Positions 1 to 9,822 of a DNA stretch of 64,000 bases are shown here, piece after piece; positions within the stretch are counted from its first letter, which is position 1; each line of letters begins with the position of its first letter. Under the pieces are notes generated by a model. The model saw nothing but the letters and a program-made list of their open reading frames with translations, was not told where the DNA came from and searched no databases. The position numbers and the translations under genes were made by a program. The stretch comes from Pelosinus fermentans JBW45 (GTDB lineage: Bacteria > Bacillota > Negativicutes > DSM-13327), in contig NZ_CP010978.1 of NCBI RefSeq assembly GCF_000271665.2, forward strand, positions 1,706,501-1,770,500. The letters are read 5' to 3'.

Positions 1-2
1 TA

Positions 3-1874
3 GTAGAAACTGCTAGTTATTTGGTAGAAAGTAGCAGCAATAAGATATATTCTTCACTAAAAGAAAAAGAGGTATTAGTTTCGGTTACTGCTCAGGTATT
101 AGGTGAGAAGCTAATATCACAATCGGAAGAAATTGAATTTTTAAAACAGGTCAAAGCTGCTGGGACAGGTGTTCAATCCGCTTATACAGGATATGAAGAT
201 ATGACTTGTGCAGACTCTCAGGGAGTCACAGAAAAAAAGAAACCACAAGGGTATGACCCGCGGTCACGAGAATGGTACAAGGTGGCTTTGCAAGCTAATG
301 GAGGAGTTGGTTATACCGAAATATATGAATCAACAGCTAAAGAGTTGTCTGTTGGCGTAGTAAAAAACATAATACGTGATGGTAAAGTTATTGGTGTTAC
401 TGGCATTGGTATGGATATTGATCCGATACATAGACTAGCTCAGGATTTTAAAATTGGTAAAACTGGATATGCAGTTATACTAGACGCAAGAGGAAATTTT
501 GTATATCATCCTATCTTTGGGCTAAAAGATAATATCTTAAAGAATGAAAATGGAATGCTTGCGGAATATGGAAGAACTCTCATGAATGGATCAGCTAATG
601 TGCAAACAGGGTTAATCGATGGTGTTGATACTTTGATGGCGGCATCTCCTATTGGAAAAACTGGTTGGACATTTGTTGTCTTTGTTCCTAAAGCAGAATT
701 GCTTGACCAAGTGAATATACTAAGAATGCATTCATTTATTTCCAGTATAGTTGCACTTTTTTTATTAGGAATCATTATTATAGTAATTACGCTGCAAATA
801 GTGCGGCGGATTCAATTATTAAAAGAGATGGCAGAAGATATTGCAGATGGCGATTTGACGATTACTTCCAACAAAGATTTAGTAATTGGAGATGAAATTG
901 ACAATTTAATAAACAGTTTTTCTAAAATGGCAGCAAATTTGCGTGGATTAATTTCACATGTCTATTCATCTGCTGGAAAAGTTGAAAAATCTGCTCAACA
1001 ATTTAGTGTAAGTTCGCAGCAATCTGCAGAGGCATCTTGTTCGATTGCATCTGCTATTGCTAATGTGACTCGGGGGTCGGAAGAGCAAGTGAATATATTA
1101 AAGGAGGTATCTGCAGTTGTTACCGGAATGTCAGCAAGTATTGAAGACGTAGCTGCAACGGCGGATAGAATGACTAAAGTCGCTCAGGAAGCAACTTTAG
1201 CTACAGATGCTGGACAATACGCTATAGATAAAGCAATGAGTCAAATGGAAAGTATGGTTAAGGCTGCTAGAGGAGCAAAAGAAACGTCTGGTGACCTAGA
1301 AATAGGCTCCAAGCAAATTGGAGAAATAGTAGAATTGATTTCTATTATAGCTGGACAGACAAATCTTCTGGCTCTAAATGCCGCGATAGAAGCAGCACGT
1401 GCAGGAGAACAAGGACGCGGCTTTGCTGTCGTAGCGGAAGAAGTACGAAAATTGGCTGAACAATCCGAAAGAGCAGCCTTGCAAATTACTGGATTAATTC
1501 AAAAAAATCATCAAAATATAAACAATGTAGTCGAATCAATTGATTCAGCTATTGCGAATGTTGACCAAGGCGTGACGGTGGTAAGTTCCGCAGGAGAAGA
1601 ATTTAAACAGATTTTACATTTTGTCAAAAGTGTAGATAGCCAGGTGAAAATAATTTCGACGTCATTGGCACAACTCTCCTTAGGTAGCCAACGAATCGTA
1701 ATGTCGGTGAAAGAGGCGGGAAAGACTTGTGAAGGTACTACAAGTGAATTGCAGAATGTATCTGCAGCAGTAGAGGAGCAGACAGCTTCGATGGAGGAAG
1801 TTGCTTCGACCTGTGGAATGCTATCTCAATTATCGAAGCAGCTGAAGGAGCAGGTTCATAAATTTAAAATATAG
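3..1874 (+). CDS. Methyl-accepting chemotaxis protein, 5'-truncated by the window
   Basis: Membrane chemoreceptor that senses a ligand outside and controls CheA inside. The frame is open to the window edge and no start is visible, so the N-terminus with its first membrane helix lies upstream; the TTG at 21 is not a convincing start. The visible part holds a dCache-like sensor domain (about residues 1-235), a membrane helix (about 240-262), a HAMP domain and the cytoplasmic signalling coiled coil. The conserved hairpin tip is clear ([16 protein letters not shown], then [18 protein letters not shown]). The end HKFKI resembles the other chemoreceptor at 17020. The ligand cannot be read from sequence. 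It has its own terminator and no cotranscribed neighbour inside the window. Confidence 0.93.
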   Translation, partial: VETASYLVESSSNKIYSSLKEKEVLVSVTAQVLGEKLISQSEEIEFLKQVKAAGTGVQSAYTGYEDMTCADSQGVTEKKKPQGYDPRSREWYKVALQANGGVGYTEIYESTAKELSVGVVKNIIRDGKVIGVTGIGMDIDPIHRLAQDFKIGKTGYAVILDARGNFVYHPIFGLKDNILKNENGMLAEYGRTLMNGSANVQTGLIDGVDTLMAASPIGKTGWTFVVFVPKAELLDQVNILRMHSFISSIVALFLLGIIIIVITLQIVRRIQLLKEMAEDIADGDLTITSNKDLVIGDEIDNLINSFSKMAANLRGLISHVYSSAGKVEKSAQQFSVSSQQSAEASCSIASAIANVTRGSEEQVNILKEVSAVVTGMSASIEDVAATADRMTKVAQEATLATDAGQYAIDKAMSQMESMVKAARGAKETSGDLEIGSKQIGEIVELISIIAGQTNLLALNAAIEAARAGEQGRGFAVVAEEVRKLAEQSERAALQITGLIQKNHQNINNVVESIDSAIANVDQGVTVVSSAGEEFKQILHFVKSVDSQVKIISTSLAQLSLGSQRIVMSVKEAGKTCEGTTSELQNVSAAVEEQTASMEEVASTCGMLSQLSKQLKEQVHKFKI

Positions 1875-1956
1875 TTTTCGACAGACTACGCTATAGCGAT
1901 TTTCTGTATAAAATAAATATGATGTTATAAGGAAGCTAAGTATGTTCTAATACGAT

Positions 1957-2016
1957 AAAAAAGGTACCCTTTCTTGTTGACTAAATGATATTCAACAAGA
2001 AAGGGGACCTTTTTAT
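1957..2016. terminator. Bidirectional intrinsic terminator
   Basis: A long inverted repeat (AAAAGGTACCCTTTCTTGTTGA against TCAACAAGAAAGGGGACCTTTT in shortened form) is flanked by A-runs on the left and T-runs on the right. It lies between the converging chemoreceptor and DeoR genes and can stop transcription from both. Confidence 0.8.
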
Positions 2017-2022
2017 AAAAAA

Positions 2023-2787
2023 TCAGGGGGTTAAGAGAGTGATATTATTTGCCATAAAAAAATCTACATATTCACTAGGAGGCAGTGTATTGGTGATAAA
2101 ATAGCTAAAATCTTCTAGCTTGCCATAGGTCATTAAGGATGCAACATTTATTTTGGTATGGTCGACTAATAAAGCAGTTTTTGTGCTATTTTCGATTAAA
2201 TAGCGTTTAATCTCAGTTTCAAGAGGAGATATATTTGTTACACCTTTTGTCAACGAGATACCTGTTGATGCCAAAAATGCTTTTTCGATATTGTAATTTC
2301 TAAGAGATGTTGTTACTTCAGTACCCGTGAGGGAATTGGTTCCTCGATAAAGCACCCCGCCAGTAGAAATTACATTCAAGTTCGGATATGGAATAGAAGC
2401 AATAATAGCATGTAAATTGGATGTGATAATCGTTATATTTTGTTTATTGGCTAAGAAAGGAATCATATGTATCGTCGTGGTTCCGGAATCAATAAAAATA
2501 ACATCATCGTCATCTACTAAATCACTTGCGAGCTTTGCAATCTGGCTTTTTTCTGCTTGGTATTTTATCTCACGCGATTCGAATGGTTCGCGAGATTCAA
2601 CACCATTTGTTTGATTGATTGTAATACCGCCATATACTTTTTTTATGGCGCCTTTTTTCGCCAATTCGCTAATATCTCTTCGAATTGTATTTTTCGAAAC
2701 TTTAAAGACATCACATAGGCGATCTAAGGAAACGTGCTCTAATTGTCGTGTATACTTTTCAATTTCGCTAATTCGATTGATTTTCAA
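2023..2787 (-). CDS. DeoR-family transcriptional repressor
   Basis: A 254-residue sugar-responsive repressor. The N-terminal DeoR helix-turn-helix (about residues 1-55) has the family pattern VSLDRLCDVFKVSKNTIRRD followed by GAIKKVYGG. The rest is the DeoR C-terminal sensor domain with DDVIFIDSGTTTIHM, the phosphosugar-binding GTT-type loop. It is divergent from the ABC importer that starts at 3446 across a 658-base gap, so control of that importer and the glycerate genes by a sugar phosphate is the likely role. That target assignment is inferred from position. Length is normal for the family (about 250). Confidence 0.88.
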   Translation of the reverse strand: MKINRISEIEKYTRQLEHVSLDRLCDVFKVSKNTIRRDISELAKKGAIKKVYGGITINQTNGVESREPFESREIKYQAEKSQIAKLASDLVDDDDVIFIDSGTTTIHMIPFLANKQNITIITSNLHAIIASIPYPNLNVISTGGVLYRGTNSLTGTEVTTSLRNYNIEKAFLASTGISLTKGVTNISPLETEIKRYLIENSTKTALLVDHTKINVASLMTYGKLEDFSYFITNTLPPSEYVDFFMANNITLLTP

Positions 2788-3445
2788 TTTATTACCTCAC
2801 ATTACTTATTTTGTTAATATTATATGCAATTGTAATACATTATACAAGTCTAATTGTTAGACAAATGAGTAAATGTTGATGATATCTTATCCTAGCAAGG
2901 TACTTTATGAGGAGATCTCTCTTTAATTATAATATATATATTATTCAAAGTCTGTTATAAAATTGAAATTCTTTATTTTAAAGAAATAAATTTAATTGCT
3001 TATTGAGCGCAATATCACGCTTAAAATCTTTATTATTAAAAATTGAAAGAATATTTATAATCTTAAAAGAATCATATTGACAATATATGGAAATGATAGT
3101 AAATTTAATATGAGTTTATCAATAGGTGATCAAATGATAATAAAAATATAAGCAAATACGATTAAATAATTATAAAAAATGATCATAATTGTGTAAAATG
3201 TAGGAGGAACTAGATTATATAGTGTTCTTAATGAATAAGAAACAGCTGTCAAAGCATGGTGAAAAGTGCAGTGAAAAGTAATTAATATAATATGGAAAGG
3301 TGGCATGTTTTTGGATATGACAATCCATGATTTTGATATATCTCGTTAGTTAAAAAATGAAAGTATCTACAGGAACGGCTGATATGGAATAACGTAGTTG
3401 AGTTTTTTACTGCTATAAATATTCGATGTATCGGGAGGTTTATGT
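2788..3445. other. Long AT-rich intergenic region between repressor and importer
   Basis: No convincing gene is seen in these 658 bases. Both divergent promoters and the DeoR operators should lie here. The stretch is very AT-rich with several near-repeats of AAAT/ATGAT type, but I cannot define an operator by eye. Confidence 0.6.
3077..3105 (+). promoter_or_regulatory. Possible sigma-70 promoter for the ABC importer
   Basis: TTGACA is followed after 17 bases by TAAATT. The -35 box is perfect and the -10 box weak (4 of 6). It would leave a leader of about 330 bases before the importer ATPase, so other promoters nearer the gene are possible. Confidence 0.35.
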
Positions 3446-4963
3446 ATGAGTGAATATTTTTTAAGTCTCAAAGGGATATGTAAAAGATTTCCTGGTGTAA
3501 GTGCCTTAACAGATGTCAGTTTGGATATTAAAAATGGTGAAATTCATGCTCTTTGCGGTGAGAACGGAGCAGGGAAATCTACGTTTATTAAAATACTAAC
3601 AGGTGTGTATCAAAGCAATGATGGTGAGATGCTTTGTGAGGGCAAGGTAGTTCGATTTAACAATACGCAAGAGTCATTTTCTTTAGGGATTACAGCAATT
3701 TATCAGGAATTAAGCATATTGCCCAACTTGACAGTTGCAGAAAATATTTTTCTAGGTCGAGAGTTACGTATTCCAGGATTTGGCTTATTAGATTACCGTA
3801 AAATGAATCATTTGGCAAAGACGGCTTTACTGGAGCTGGGAATTGACATTGATGTGACGAAGACAGCTAGTGAATATACAATGGGATATCAACAGATGAT
3901 AGAAATTGCTCGTGCTTTAATTGCCAATGTGAAGCTTATTATTATGGATGAACCAACATCCAGCCTGTCTGGACGTGAAGTGGATGTTTTGTTGAAAAAT
4001 ATACATAAGCTAAAAGAAAAAGGCATTGCAGTTATTTATATTTCTCACCGATTGGAAGAAGTATTGGCTATCGCTGACCGAATTACAGTGATCCGCGATG
4101 GCTGTAAAATTGGAACGATGGAAAGAAGTGAAGCGGATGAAGAAAAAATTATTCGTTTAATGGTAGGACGCACTCTGGAGGAAAAATTCCCTAGACACCA
4201 AGCCCAAAAAGGAGATATTGCTTTAAGGGTTAGAAATCTAAATCAAAGAGGCAGACTGAATGACATTTCCTTTGACTTGCATAAAGGAGAAGTGATTGGC
4301 TTTGCGGGATTGGTTGGCGCAGGACGTACTGAATTGGCGAGAGCTGTTTTTGGTGCAGATAAGATTGATAGCGGAATAATAGAAATATTTGGAAAACAAG
4401 TTAAAATTAATAGTCCCAAGGATGCGATTCATCATGGTATGGCTTTTCTTACAGAAGACCGTAAGGGGCAAGGGCTGATTCTTATGCATGATATTATCGT
4501 TAATTCCACTTTGACGGGACTGAAGAAATTTTGCAAGTTTGGATACTTTATCGATCAAAAAATGGTAGTTGCTGAAGTTGACGAGATGATGCGTGAGCTG
4601 CAAATTCACCCTGCGATTCCAAAGATGACGACTCGTTTGTTATCGGGCGGTAATCAGCAGAAGGTAGTCATTGCTAAATGGTTGTGCTCAAAGGCAAAAA
4701 TATTTATTTTTGATGAACCGACCCGCGGTATTGATGTGGGTGCCAAGGTTGAGGTTTATAATCTCATTAATCGTCTGGTTAATGAAGGAGCGGCGGTGAT
4801 TGTCATTTCTTCTGAATTACCCGAGGTTATGGGAATTAGCGATCGCATTCTAGTGATGAACAGTGGGAAGATAACAGGTGAATTTTCTTGTTTAGAAGTT
4901 ACACCAGAGGAAATTTTAAAAGCTGCTACAGGAGGTATTAATCATGAATACAAGCACGCCTGA
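3446..4963 (+). CDS. Ribose-type sugar ABC importer, double ATPase subunit
   Basis: The 505-residue protein has two fused ABC domains as in RbsA/MglA/XylG and energises import of a monosaccharide or related compound. The first domain has a canonical Walker A (GENGAGKST) and Walker B (LIIMDEPTSSL). The second has the altered P-loop typical of this family (AGLVGAGRTE) but retains LSGGNQQKV and IFDEPTRGID. The start has a good GGGAGG site seven bases upstream. It overlaps the permease gene by 20 bases, so the two are translationally linked. The substrate is not readable; the downstream hydroxyacid dehydrogenase and glycerate kinase suggest a compound leading to glycerate. Confidence 0.93.
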   Translation: MSEYFLSLKGICKRFPGVSALTDVSLDIKNGEIHALCGENGAGKSTFIKILTGVYQSNDGEMLCEGKVVRFNNTQESFSLGITAIYQELSILPNLTVAENIFLGRELRIPGFGLLDYRKMNHLAKTALLELGIDIDVTKTASEYTMGYQQMIEIARALIANVKLIIMDEPTSSLSGREVDVLLKNIHKLKEKGIAVIYISHRLEEVLAIADRITVIRDGCKIGTMERSEADEEKIIRLMVGRTLEEKFPRHQAQKGDIALRVRNLNQRGRLNDISFDLHKGEVIGFAGLVGAGRTELARAVFGADKIDSGIIEIFGKQVKINSPKDAIHHGMAFLTEDRKGQGLILMHDIIVNSTLTGLKKFCKFGYFIDQKMVVAEVDEMMRELQIHPAIPKMTTRLLSGGNQQKVVIAKWLCSKAKIFIFDEPTRGIDVGAKVEVYNLINRLVNEGAAVIVISSELPEVMGISDRILVMNSGKITGEFSCLEVTPEEILKAATGGINHEYKHA

Positions 4964-5945
4964 AGTTCAAGGTCATGGGGGTACCCAAAAAACACAATTT
5001 CGTCAGCTGATAAAAAAAATGGGATCGCTCATTGGGTTAATCGGTCTATCACTGGTATTGACGTTTGCATCCCCTTACTTTTTAACAATGGACAACATTA
5101 TGAATGTTGCCAGGCAATCAGCAATAAACAGTCTTATTGCGATTGGCATGTTATTAGCGATTTTAACAGCTGGAATTGATTTATCAGTTGGCTCAATTTT
5201 AGCACTGAGTACCGTTATGATGGGGATTGTTGTCGTAAAGATGGGAATGTCTCCTATTATCGGAGTGGGTGTATGTTTAGGCATTGGTATACTACTTGGG
5301 TGGCTTAATGGAATGATGTTAACTAAAATGTCGCTGCCCCATCCTTTTATTTCTACATTAGGAACGATGAATGTTGCTCGAGGATTAGCCTTAATAGTAA
5401 CAGCAGCTTCGCCTATTTCGAACTTTCCCACATCGATACAGTTTTTGGGAGCCGCTTTTATCGGTCCGATTCCAGTTAGTTTTATCTTGGTATTAGTTGT
5501 GTATGCTGCATTTCACGTTTTCCTTAATTACACCACTGTTGGACGTTATATTTATGCGGTAGGCGGCAATCCGGAAGCAACACGTTTGTCAGGTATCAGT
5601 ATTGATAAGGTATTAATCATTGTATATGCCATTAGTGGTCTAATGGCAGCTCTAGGTGGATTGGTTCTTGTCGGACGAGTCAATTCGGCATACCCATTAG
5701 CAGGATTAGGGTACGAATTTGATGCCATTGCAGCATGTATTATTGGCGGTGCCAGTTTTATGGGAGGTGAAGGCACTGTTTGGGGAACGTTGATTGGTTC
5801 CATGATCATGGCAGTATTACGAAACGGTTTAAATCTTTTGAGTGTTTCCGCTGAGATGCAGACGGTAGCCATTGGTATTGTTATTATTCTTGCAGTATAT
5901 ATAGATGTGCTGCGGCATAAGGCGGCTGCAAGGGTTAAGGCCTGA
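4944..5945 (+). CDS. Ribose-type sugar ABC importer, permease subunit
   Basis: A 333-residue RbsC-family inner-membrane permease with about eight to ten hydrophobic helices. The family signature AGIDLSVGSILALS is present at about residue 75, followed by the conserved stretches GRYIYAVGGNPEATRLSGI and IIGGASFMGGEGTVWGT. It starts inside the end of the ATPase gene, with AGGAGG lying in the last ATPase codons. It forms the importer together with the flanking ATPase and binding protein. Confidence 0.93.
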   Translation: MNTSTPEVQGHGGTQKTQFRQLIKKMGSLIGLIGLSLVLTFASPYFLTMDNIMNVARQSAINSLIAIGMLLAILTAGIDLSVGSILALSTVMMGIVVVKMGMSPIIGVGVCLGIGILLGWLNGMMLTKMSLPHPFISTLGTMNVARGLALIVTAASPISNFPTSIQFLGAAFIGPIPVSFILVLVVYAAFHVFLNYTTVGRYIYAVGGNPEATRLSGISIDKVLIIVYAISGLMAALGGLVLVGRVNSAYPLAGLGYEFDAIAACIIGGASFMGGEGTVWGTLIGSMIMAVLRNGLNLLSVSAEMQTVAIGIVIILAVYIDVLRHKAAARVKA

Positions 5946-6056
5946 AGATAAGAGATGTACAGGTTAACGATACCATGCTGAGGAGGTGAAAAGGAGAAGG
6001 AAAACTGTACTGATCACTAACATTTGGAACTATAAAATGAGAAAAGAGGGGTTAGA

Positions 6057-7022
6057 ATGAAAAAGACCATGTCTCTGTTGGCAGCATTGTTTTTGATGGT
6101 CGCTCTCATAGTTACTGGTTGTGGTAGTACCCAAACTCAAACGCAAAAAGCGCCCGAAAAAATGAAAGTTGGGGTAGTAGTAAAAGCATTAAATAGTGAT
6201 TATTGGAAGATCGTAGAATCTGGAGCGAAAGCAGCAGGCGAAAAATATGGTGTTGAAGTAAAAGTTCTTGGCCCTAATACGGAGACCGATGTGACGGGGC
6301 AGATTTCTTTAATTGAAGATCAAGTTACAAGAAAAGTAAATGCATTAGTTGTAGCTCCTTCACAAGCTGCTAGTGCAATCCCTGCCTTTAATCGGGCTAA
6401 AGAGTCTAAAATTCCTGTGATTCTTGCTGATACGGATGCAGCATGGGATGGGAAGGCTTCTTTTGTCGGTACAGGCAATTTTAATGGGGGTAAACTGGCA
6501 GGAGAATACTTTGGGAAAAAACTTCCTAAGGGTTCGAAAATTGTTATTTTACGTGGTGCATTAGGCGATCCTACCCATGATGAACGAGCTAACGGTTGTA
6601 TTGAAGGATTAAAAGCTGCTGGCTTGGAAGTGGCTGTAACCCAGCCTGCCAATAGCGAACGTTCCATGGCAGTAACTGTAATCGAAAATATTCTGCAAAG
6701 TAAACAAGAATTTGCAGCAGTGTTTGCCACGAATGATGAGATGGCGCTAGGAGCAGCCAAAGCCTTAGAAGATGCTGGCAAGAAAATGATTGTTGTTGGT
6801 TTTGATGGCTCTCCTGATGCATTGGCTTCCATTAGTGATGGAAAACTGGATGCATCTGTAGCACAAAGTCCCTATAATATAGGGTTTAAAAGTGTAGAAG
6901 CTGCTGTTAAAATCGCTAAAGGTGAAGCGATTGAAAAACGTATAGATACTGGTACGGAAATTGTTAATGCTGAAAATGTTAAACAAAAAAGTGATGATTT
7001 AAAAAAGATCTTAGGTAAATAA
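6057..7022 (+). CDS. Ribose-type sugar ABC importer, substrate-binding lipoprotein
   Basis: A 321-residue Peripla_BP_4 (RbsB-like) solute-binding protein. The N-terminus is a lipoprotein signal peptide ending VALIVTGCGS, with Cys at about residue 22 as the lipidation site. The body shows the family pattern KVGVVVKALNSDYW, then TDVTGQISLIEDQV, then FATNDEMALGA and VVGFDGSPDAL. It sits 111 bases after the permease, which is enough for a separate ribosome site and probably a transcript rich in this subunit. Ligand identity is unknown. Confidence 0.93.
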   Translation: MKKTMSLLAALFLMVALIVTGCGSTQTQTQKAPEKMKVGVVVKALNSDYWKIVESGAKAAGEKYGVEVKVLGPNTETDVTGQISLIEDQVTRKVNALVVAPSQAASAIPAFNRAKESKIPVILADTDAAWDGKASFVGTGNFNGGKLAGEYFGKKLPKGSKIVILRGALGDPTHDERANGCIEGLKAAGLEVAVTQPANSERSMAVTVIENILQSKQEFAAVFATNDEMALGAAKALEDAGKKMIVVGFDGSPDALASISDGKLDASVAQSPYNIGFKSVEAAVKIAKGEAIEKRIDTGTEIVNAENVKQKSDDLKKILGK

Positions 7023-7079
7023 AATTTCAAAAATAATTGTATAATCTTTACAAGCGCATGCATATATGGGATCAGTTAT

Positions 7080-7196
7080 ACATTTTTTCACTGGTATTAT
7101 GCGGATTTGGTGCGTGCGCTTGCAAAAGAGGGAGAGGCTAAACTTACAAAAGTGGGCACTGATAGTGATAACTATGATCGGACGTGGATAACATGA
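7080..7196 (+). pseudogene. Possible decayed coding tail between importer and dehydrogenase
   Basis: The frame ending with the TGA at 7194 reads as protein-like sequence (YYADLVRALAKEGEAKLTKV, then GTDSDNYDRTWIT) with no usable start. It looks like the C-terminal end of a lost enzyme rather than random intergenic DNA, but I do not recognise the family. It could also be chance in this short stretch. Confidence 0.25.
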
Positions 7197-7233
7197 AAAA
7201 ATCAGCATGTATTGAAATGAGGAAAATACTATT

Positions 7234-8193
7234 ATGAGAATCGTTGTATTAGATGGCTATACCCTAAATCCTGGTGACTTAAGCTGGGATGGTCTAACAG
7301 CACTAGGTGATGTGGTGGTATATGACAGAACACCAGCCGAGAAAACCATTGAAAGAATTGGGGACGCTCAGATTGTTTTTACCAACAAAACCGTTATCGA
7401 TCAAGAAGTATTTTCTGCCTGCCCGAACATCAAATTTATTGGTGTATTGGCAACGGGTTACAATGTGGTAGATGTGGAAATTGCCAAAACCAAAGGCATA
7501 CCGGTAGCCAATATTCCAACCTATGGCACCACTGCCGTATCCCAAATTACCATTGCACTCTTACTGGAAGTATGCCACCATATTGGAGAACATAGCCGAA
7601 GTGTACTAAAAGGTGACTGGACCAATTGTCCAGACTGGTGTTATTGGAACTATCCTCTCATCGAACTTGCTGGTAAAACCTTAGGTATTATCGGATTCGG
7701 CAGAATTGGTCAAGCAACCGCTAAGATTGCTCAAGCTTTGGGAATGAAAGTATTAGCTTTTGACTCCTATGAAATGGAAGAGCTAAAAAGCGATACCCTA
7801 CAGTATGTAGGTCTTGATGAACTGTTAGCAAACTCCGATGTAATATCCCTGCATTGTCCGTTATTTGACAGTACCAAGGGCATTGTAAGCAAGAATAATA
7901 TTGCCAAAATGAAAGATGGGGTTATCATTATCAATACCTCTCGAGGTCCTTTGATTGTGGAAAAAGATTTGGCAGAAGCGTTAAATAGCGGCAAAGTATA
8001 TGGAGCGGCATTGGATGTTGTTTCCTCCGAGCCGATTAAAGCGGATAATCCATTACTCACGGCAAAAAACTGCATTATTACGCCTCATATTGCTTGGGCA
8101 CCAAAAGAATCAAGATCGAGACTAATGGAAATTGCCGTAGATAATCTGGCAAATTTCTTGGCAAATACACCAGTGAATATTGTGAATAAGTAA
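7234..8193 (+). CDS. D-2-hydroxyacid dehydrogenase (glycerate dehydrogenase/hydroxypyruvate reductase type)
   Basis: A 319-residue NAD(P)-dependent dehydrogenase of the D-isomer-specific 2-hydroxyacid family, probably interconverting hydroxypyruvate and D-glycerate. The Rossmann motif GKTLGIIGFGRIGQATA is at about residue 145-161. The family catalytic set is visible: Arg in INTSRGPLIVE, Glu in DVVSSEPI and His in ITPHIAWA. Length matches HprA-type enzymes. It follows the importer by 210 bases and precedes glycerate kinase, so a hydroxypyruvate or tartronate-type route through glycerate is a reasonable inference. Glyoxylate or phosphoglycerate activity cannot be excluded. Confidence 0.85.
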   Translation: MRIVVLDGYTLNPGDLSWDGLTALGDVVVYDRTPAEKTIERIGDAQIVFTNKTVIDQEVFSACPNIKFIGVLATGYNVVDVEIAKTKGIPVANIPTYGTTAVSQITIALLLEVCHHIGEHSRSVLKGDWTNCPDWCYWNYPLIELAGKTLGIIGFGRIGQATAKIAQALGMKVLAFDSYEMEELKSDTLQYVGLDELLANSDVISLHCPLFDSTKGIVSKNNIAKMKDGVIIINTSRGPLIVEKDLAEALNSGKVYGAALDVVSSEPIKADNPLLTAKNCIITPHIAWAPKESRSRLMEIAVDNLANFLANTPVNIVNK

Positions 8194-8303
8194 GTCGTGC
8201 TTGTTATATACAATACATTTGCTGTGTAGAATGTTTATTTCAGTGGAGATAACAGTAAACATAGATTAATAATTGGTAAGATGATAAAATAAAGTAATAA
8301 AAA

Positions 8304-8339
8304 TGAGAGTATGAGAATGATTTCATACTCTCATTTACA
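8304..8339. terminator. Hairpin between dehydrogenase and glycerate kinase
   Basis: AATGAGAGTATGA pairs with TCATACTCTCATT around a short loop. No good T-run follows on the plus strand, while the minus strand has one. It may attenuate or stabilise the operon transcript. It also covers any upstream start for the kinase at 8311, which argues against that start. Confidence 0.45.
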
Positions 8340-8382
8340 TGCAGTATCAAAGATACTTAGATTGATAAAGGATGTGATGGAT

Positions 8383-9540
8383 ATGCGCATTGTTGTAGCC
8401 CCCGATTCATTTAAAGGAAGCGCGTCAGCTGTAGCTGTAGCAAATGCTATGGAGGCAGGAATATTATCCGTTTTCTCAGATGCCGAGGTAATTAAAGTAC
8501 CAATAGCGGATGGAGGAGAAGGTACAATTGAAGCTCTTGTTGTAGCTACTGGTGGACAAATCATTACAGAAACTGTACTTGGACCATTAGGAAATCCGCT
8601 AGAGGCTCATTGGGGGATACTTGGCGATGGGGAAACCGCTGTCATTGAGATGGCAGCTGCATCAGGTTTGCCTTTGGTACCCCAGGACAAACGCAATCCT
8701 TGCATCACTACTACTTATGGTACAGGTGAATTAATAAAGGCGGCTCTTGATCGAGGAATTCGCAAATTAATCATTGGAATAGGCGGCAGTGCAACGAATG
8801 ATGGCGGAATGGGAATGGCTTGTGCTTTAGGAGCAAAATTCCTAGATGCTGTTGGCAACTCCCTGCCTAGCGGAGGAGCGGCATTACAGCAGTTAACAAA
8901 GATTGATGTCAGTCATATGGATGCACGGTTAGCGGAAACGACGGTAGTCGTAGCCTGTGATGTTGATAACCCTTTATGCGGACCGCGGGGAGCATCGGCT
9001 GTTTATGGTCCACAAAAAGGTGCTACGATAGAAATGATTGCTGAATTAGACGCGGCATTAGCAAAATTTGCTGCGATTGCTAAGCAAGTTACAGGAAAAG
9101 ATGTGGCCCAATATCCAGGGTCAGGAGCTGCCGGCGGTCTTGGAGCCGGCTTACTGCTTTTTACCAATGCGAAGCTATTGCCTGGTGTTGAGATTATACT
9201 TGAGGCGGTACGCTTTTCTGATATTGCCAGAGAAGCTGACGTTATCATAACTGGTGAAGGTTGTACTGATTTTCAAACTGCTTGCGGGAAAGCTCCAGTA
9301 GGTGTAGCGCGCATTGCTAAGACATATGATGTTCCTACTTTTTGTTTATCCGGTAGTTTAGGTAAGGGATATGAAGAAGTATATTCTTGTGGCATTAGTG
9401 GCTTAATGAGCATTATCCCTTCACCCCTGAATTTAGCTGATTGCATGACAAATGCTCCTGAATTGATAGAAGCAGCAGCAGAACGATTATGTCACATCAT
9501 AAAAAGGAGCATGGAGTTGGGGATAAAAGTAAAGAAATAA
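8383..9540 (+). CDS. Glycerate kinase
   Basis: A 385-residue kinase of the GlxK/GarK family (glycerate to 2-phosphoglycerate; some members form 3-phosphoglycerate). The N-terminus MRIVVAPDSFKGS is the family hallmark, followed by PIADGGEGT, GTGELIKAALDRG, GIGGSATNDGGMGMA and PGSGAAGGLGAG. I chose the ATG at 8383 because the family begins this way and AAAGGA lies about ten bases upstream; 8377 is also possible, and the longer frame to 8311 runs into a hairpin. It ends the carbon-uptake locus and would feed glycerate into lower glycolysis. Confidence 0.93.
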   Translation: MRIVVAPDSFKGSASAVAVANAMEAGILSVFSDAEVIKVPIADGGEGTIEALVVATGGQIITETVLGPLGNPLEAHWGILGDGETAVIEMAAASGLPLVPQDKRNPCITTTYGTGELIKAALDRGIRKLIIGIGGSATNDGGMGMACALGAKFLDAVGNSLPSGGAALQQLTKIDVSHMDARLAETTVVVACDVDNPLCGPRGASAVYGPQKGATIEMIAELDAALAKFAAIAKQVTGKDVAQYPGSGAAGGLGAGLLLFTNAKLLPGVEIILEAVRFSDIAREADVIITGEGCTDFQTACGKAPVGVARIAKTYDVPTFCLSGSLGKGYEEVYSCGISGLMSIIPSPLNLADCMTNAPELIEAAAERLCHIIKRSMELGIKVKK

Positions 9541-9543
9541 GGA

Positions 9544-9592
9544 AATAGAGTAAAGCTCATATCTCAAACGGGGATATGAGCTTTACTCTATT
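9544..9592. terminator. 20-bp perfect inverted repeat after glycerate kinase
   Basis: AATAGAGTAAAGCTCATATC pairs perfectly with its complement across a nine-base loop (TCAAACGGG), immediately after the kinase stop. The T-run is poor, but stem length and position support a terminator. Confidence 0.65.
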
Positions 9593-9822
9593 CTGTGGTA
9601 TTCCAAGTTGTTTTTAGTGTAGCATGTAAGATGGTGATTTGTGACATGAGAAATAGAGTAGAAGTATAATGGCTTAAAGAACAAGTCTTTTCTAATAATA
9701 AACAAAAAATTGACAAATTTAGCAAGGAATTAGGACGATCCTTGTGGAACCAAATCATATATATTTTTGTAATCGTGTAATTTATTGGCAGTGACTAATG
9801 GATAGGAAAGGAGTTAATTGTC

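Noticed and set aside
6320-6832. 170-residue minus-strand frame inside the sugar-binding lipoprotein gene
   Set aside because: It is the antisense shadow of a clear gene and no homology pattern is seen.
8311-8382. N-terminal extension of glycerate kinase
   Set aside because: The upstream ATG lies in a hairpin and family members begin MRIVVAPDSFK.
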